Shown: in pieces, positions 5,505-5,528 of the stretch
How the letters are laid out: each line of letters opens with the position of its first letter
Position numbering within the stretch: the stretch's first letter is position 1
NCBI GenBank assembly: GCA_003478355.1
Contig: QUFC01000081.1
Coordinates: 1-5,528, forward strand
Reading direction: 5' to 3'
Length of the DNA stretch: 5,528 nt
Source: Lachnospiraceae bacterium AM48-27BH
Lineage (GTDB): Bacteria > Bacillota > Clostridia > Lachnospirales > Lachnospiraceae
The notes under the pieces: generated by a model
Told to the model about the DNA's origin: nothing
Seen by the model: only the letters and a program-made list of their open reading frames with translations
Databases searched by the model: none
Made by a program: the position numbers and the translations under genes

Positions 5505-5528
5505 ATCTCAGTCGAGAAGACTGAGATA
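5504..5528. repeat. Second hairpin at the window edge
   Basis: A perfect 10-bp inverted repeat, TATCTCAGTC (5504-5513) and 5519-5528, surrounds a GAGAA loop. It directly abuts the previous terminator. It could be a back-up terminator, or the terminator of a converging gene beyond the window. What follows is out of view. Confidence 0.7.

Noticed and set aside
1..5528. CRISPR array, insertion sequence, phage or defence genes
   Set aside because: No direct-repeat array, transposase frame, terminal-repeat pair with duplication, integrase or nuclease-like motif is visible.

Overview
The window looks like part of a Firmicutes chromosome, most likely a Lachnospiraceae-type clostridium. The evidence is the 3' end of a 23S rRNA gene, strong AGGAGG ribosome binding sites, a T-box riboswitch, a lipoprotein-type ABC transporter of a family common in Clostridia and streptococci, and moderate base composition. 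The genus cannot be fixed from the sequence alone.

Layout. Positions 1-128 are the end of a 23S rRNA. A short trailer follows, with no 5S rRNA or tRNA, and then an intrinsic terminator (235-257). A 16-bp palindrome (253-291) overlaps the terminator's T tract. A near-consensus promoter (325-353) drives a complete T-box leader (about 371-645). The specifier codon reads UGG (Trp), and the T-box UGGC matches the GCCA end expected of tRNA-Trp. The leader controls a three-gene ABC importer: lipoprotein binding protein (722-1819), permease (1910-2809) and ATPase (2802-3575). Family and regulation together identify it as the predicted tryptophan transporter TrpXYZ. A strong hairpin sits between the first two genes. 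A GC-rich hairpin (3651-3691) ends the operon and also separates it from a converging minus-strand gene.

The minus-strand gene (4135-3693) encodes a small single-pass membrane protein of unknown function. It is split by what looks like a one-base deletion near 3943. Its promoter overlaps, face to face, the promoter of a plus-strand pair: a GNAT acetyltransferase (4245-4736) and a cupin-fold D-lyxose ketol-isomerase family protein (4768-5457). Two tandem hairpins close the window.

How they work together. When uncharged tRNA-Trp accumulates, the T-box should antiterminate and allow TrpXYZ to import tryptophan (or a precursor). The GNAT and isomerase genes appear to form a separate small operon whose physiological link is not evident. 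No clearly novel multi-gene system is visible. The most informative points are the Trp T-box, the frameshifted membrane gene, the overlapping divergent promoters, the missing downstream 5S and the palindromic element.
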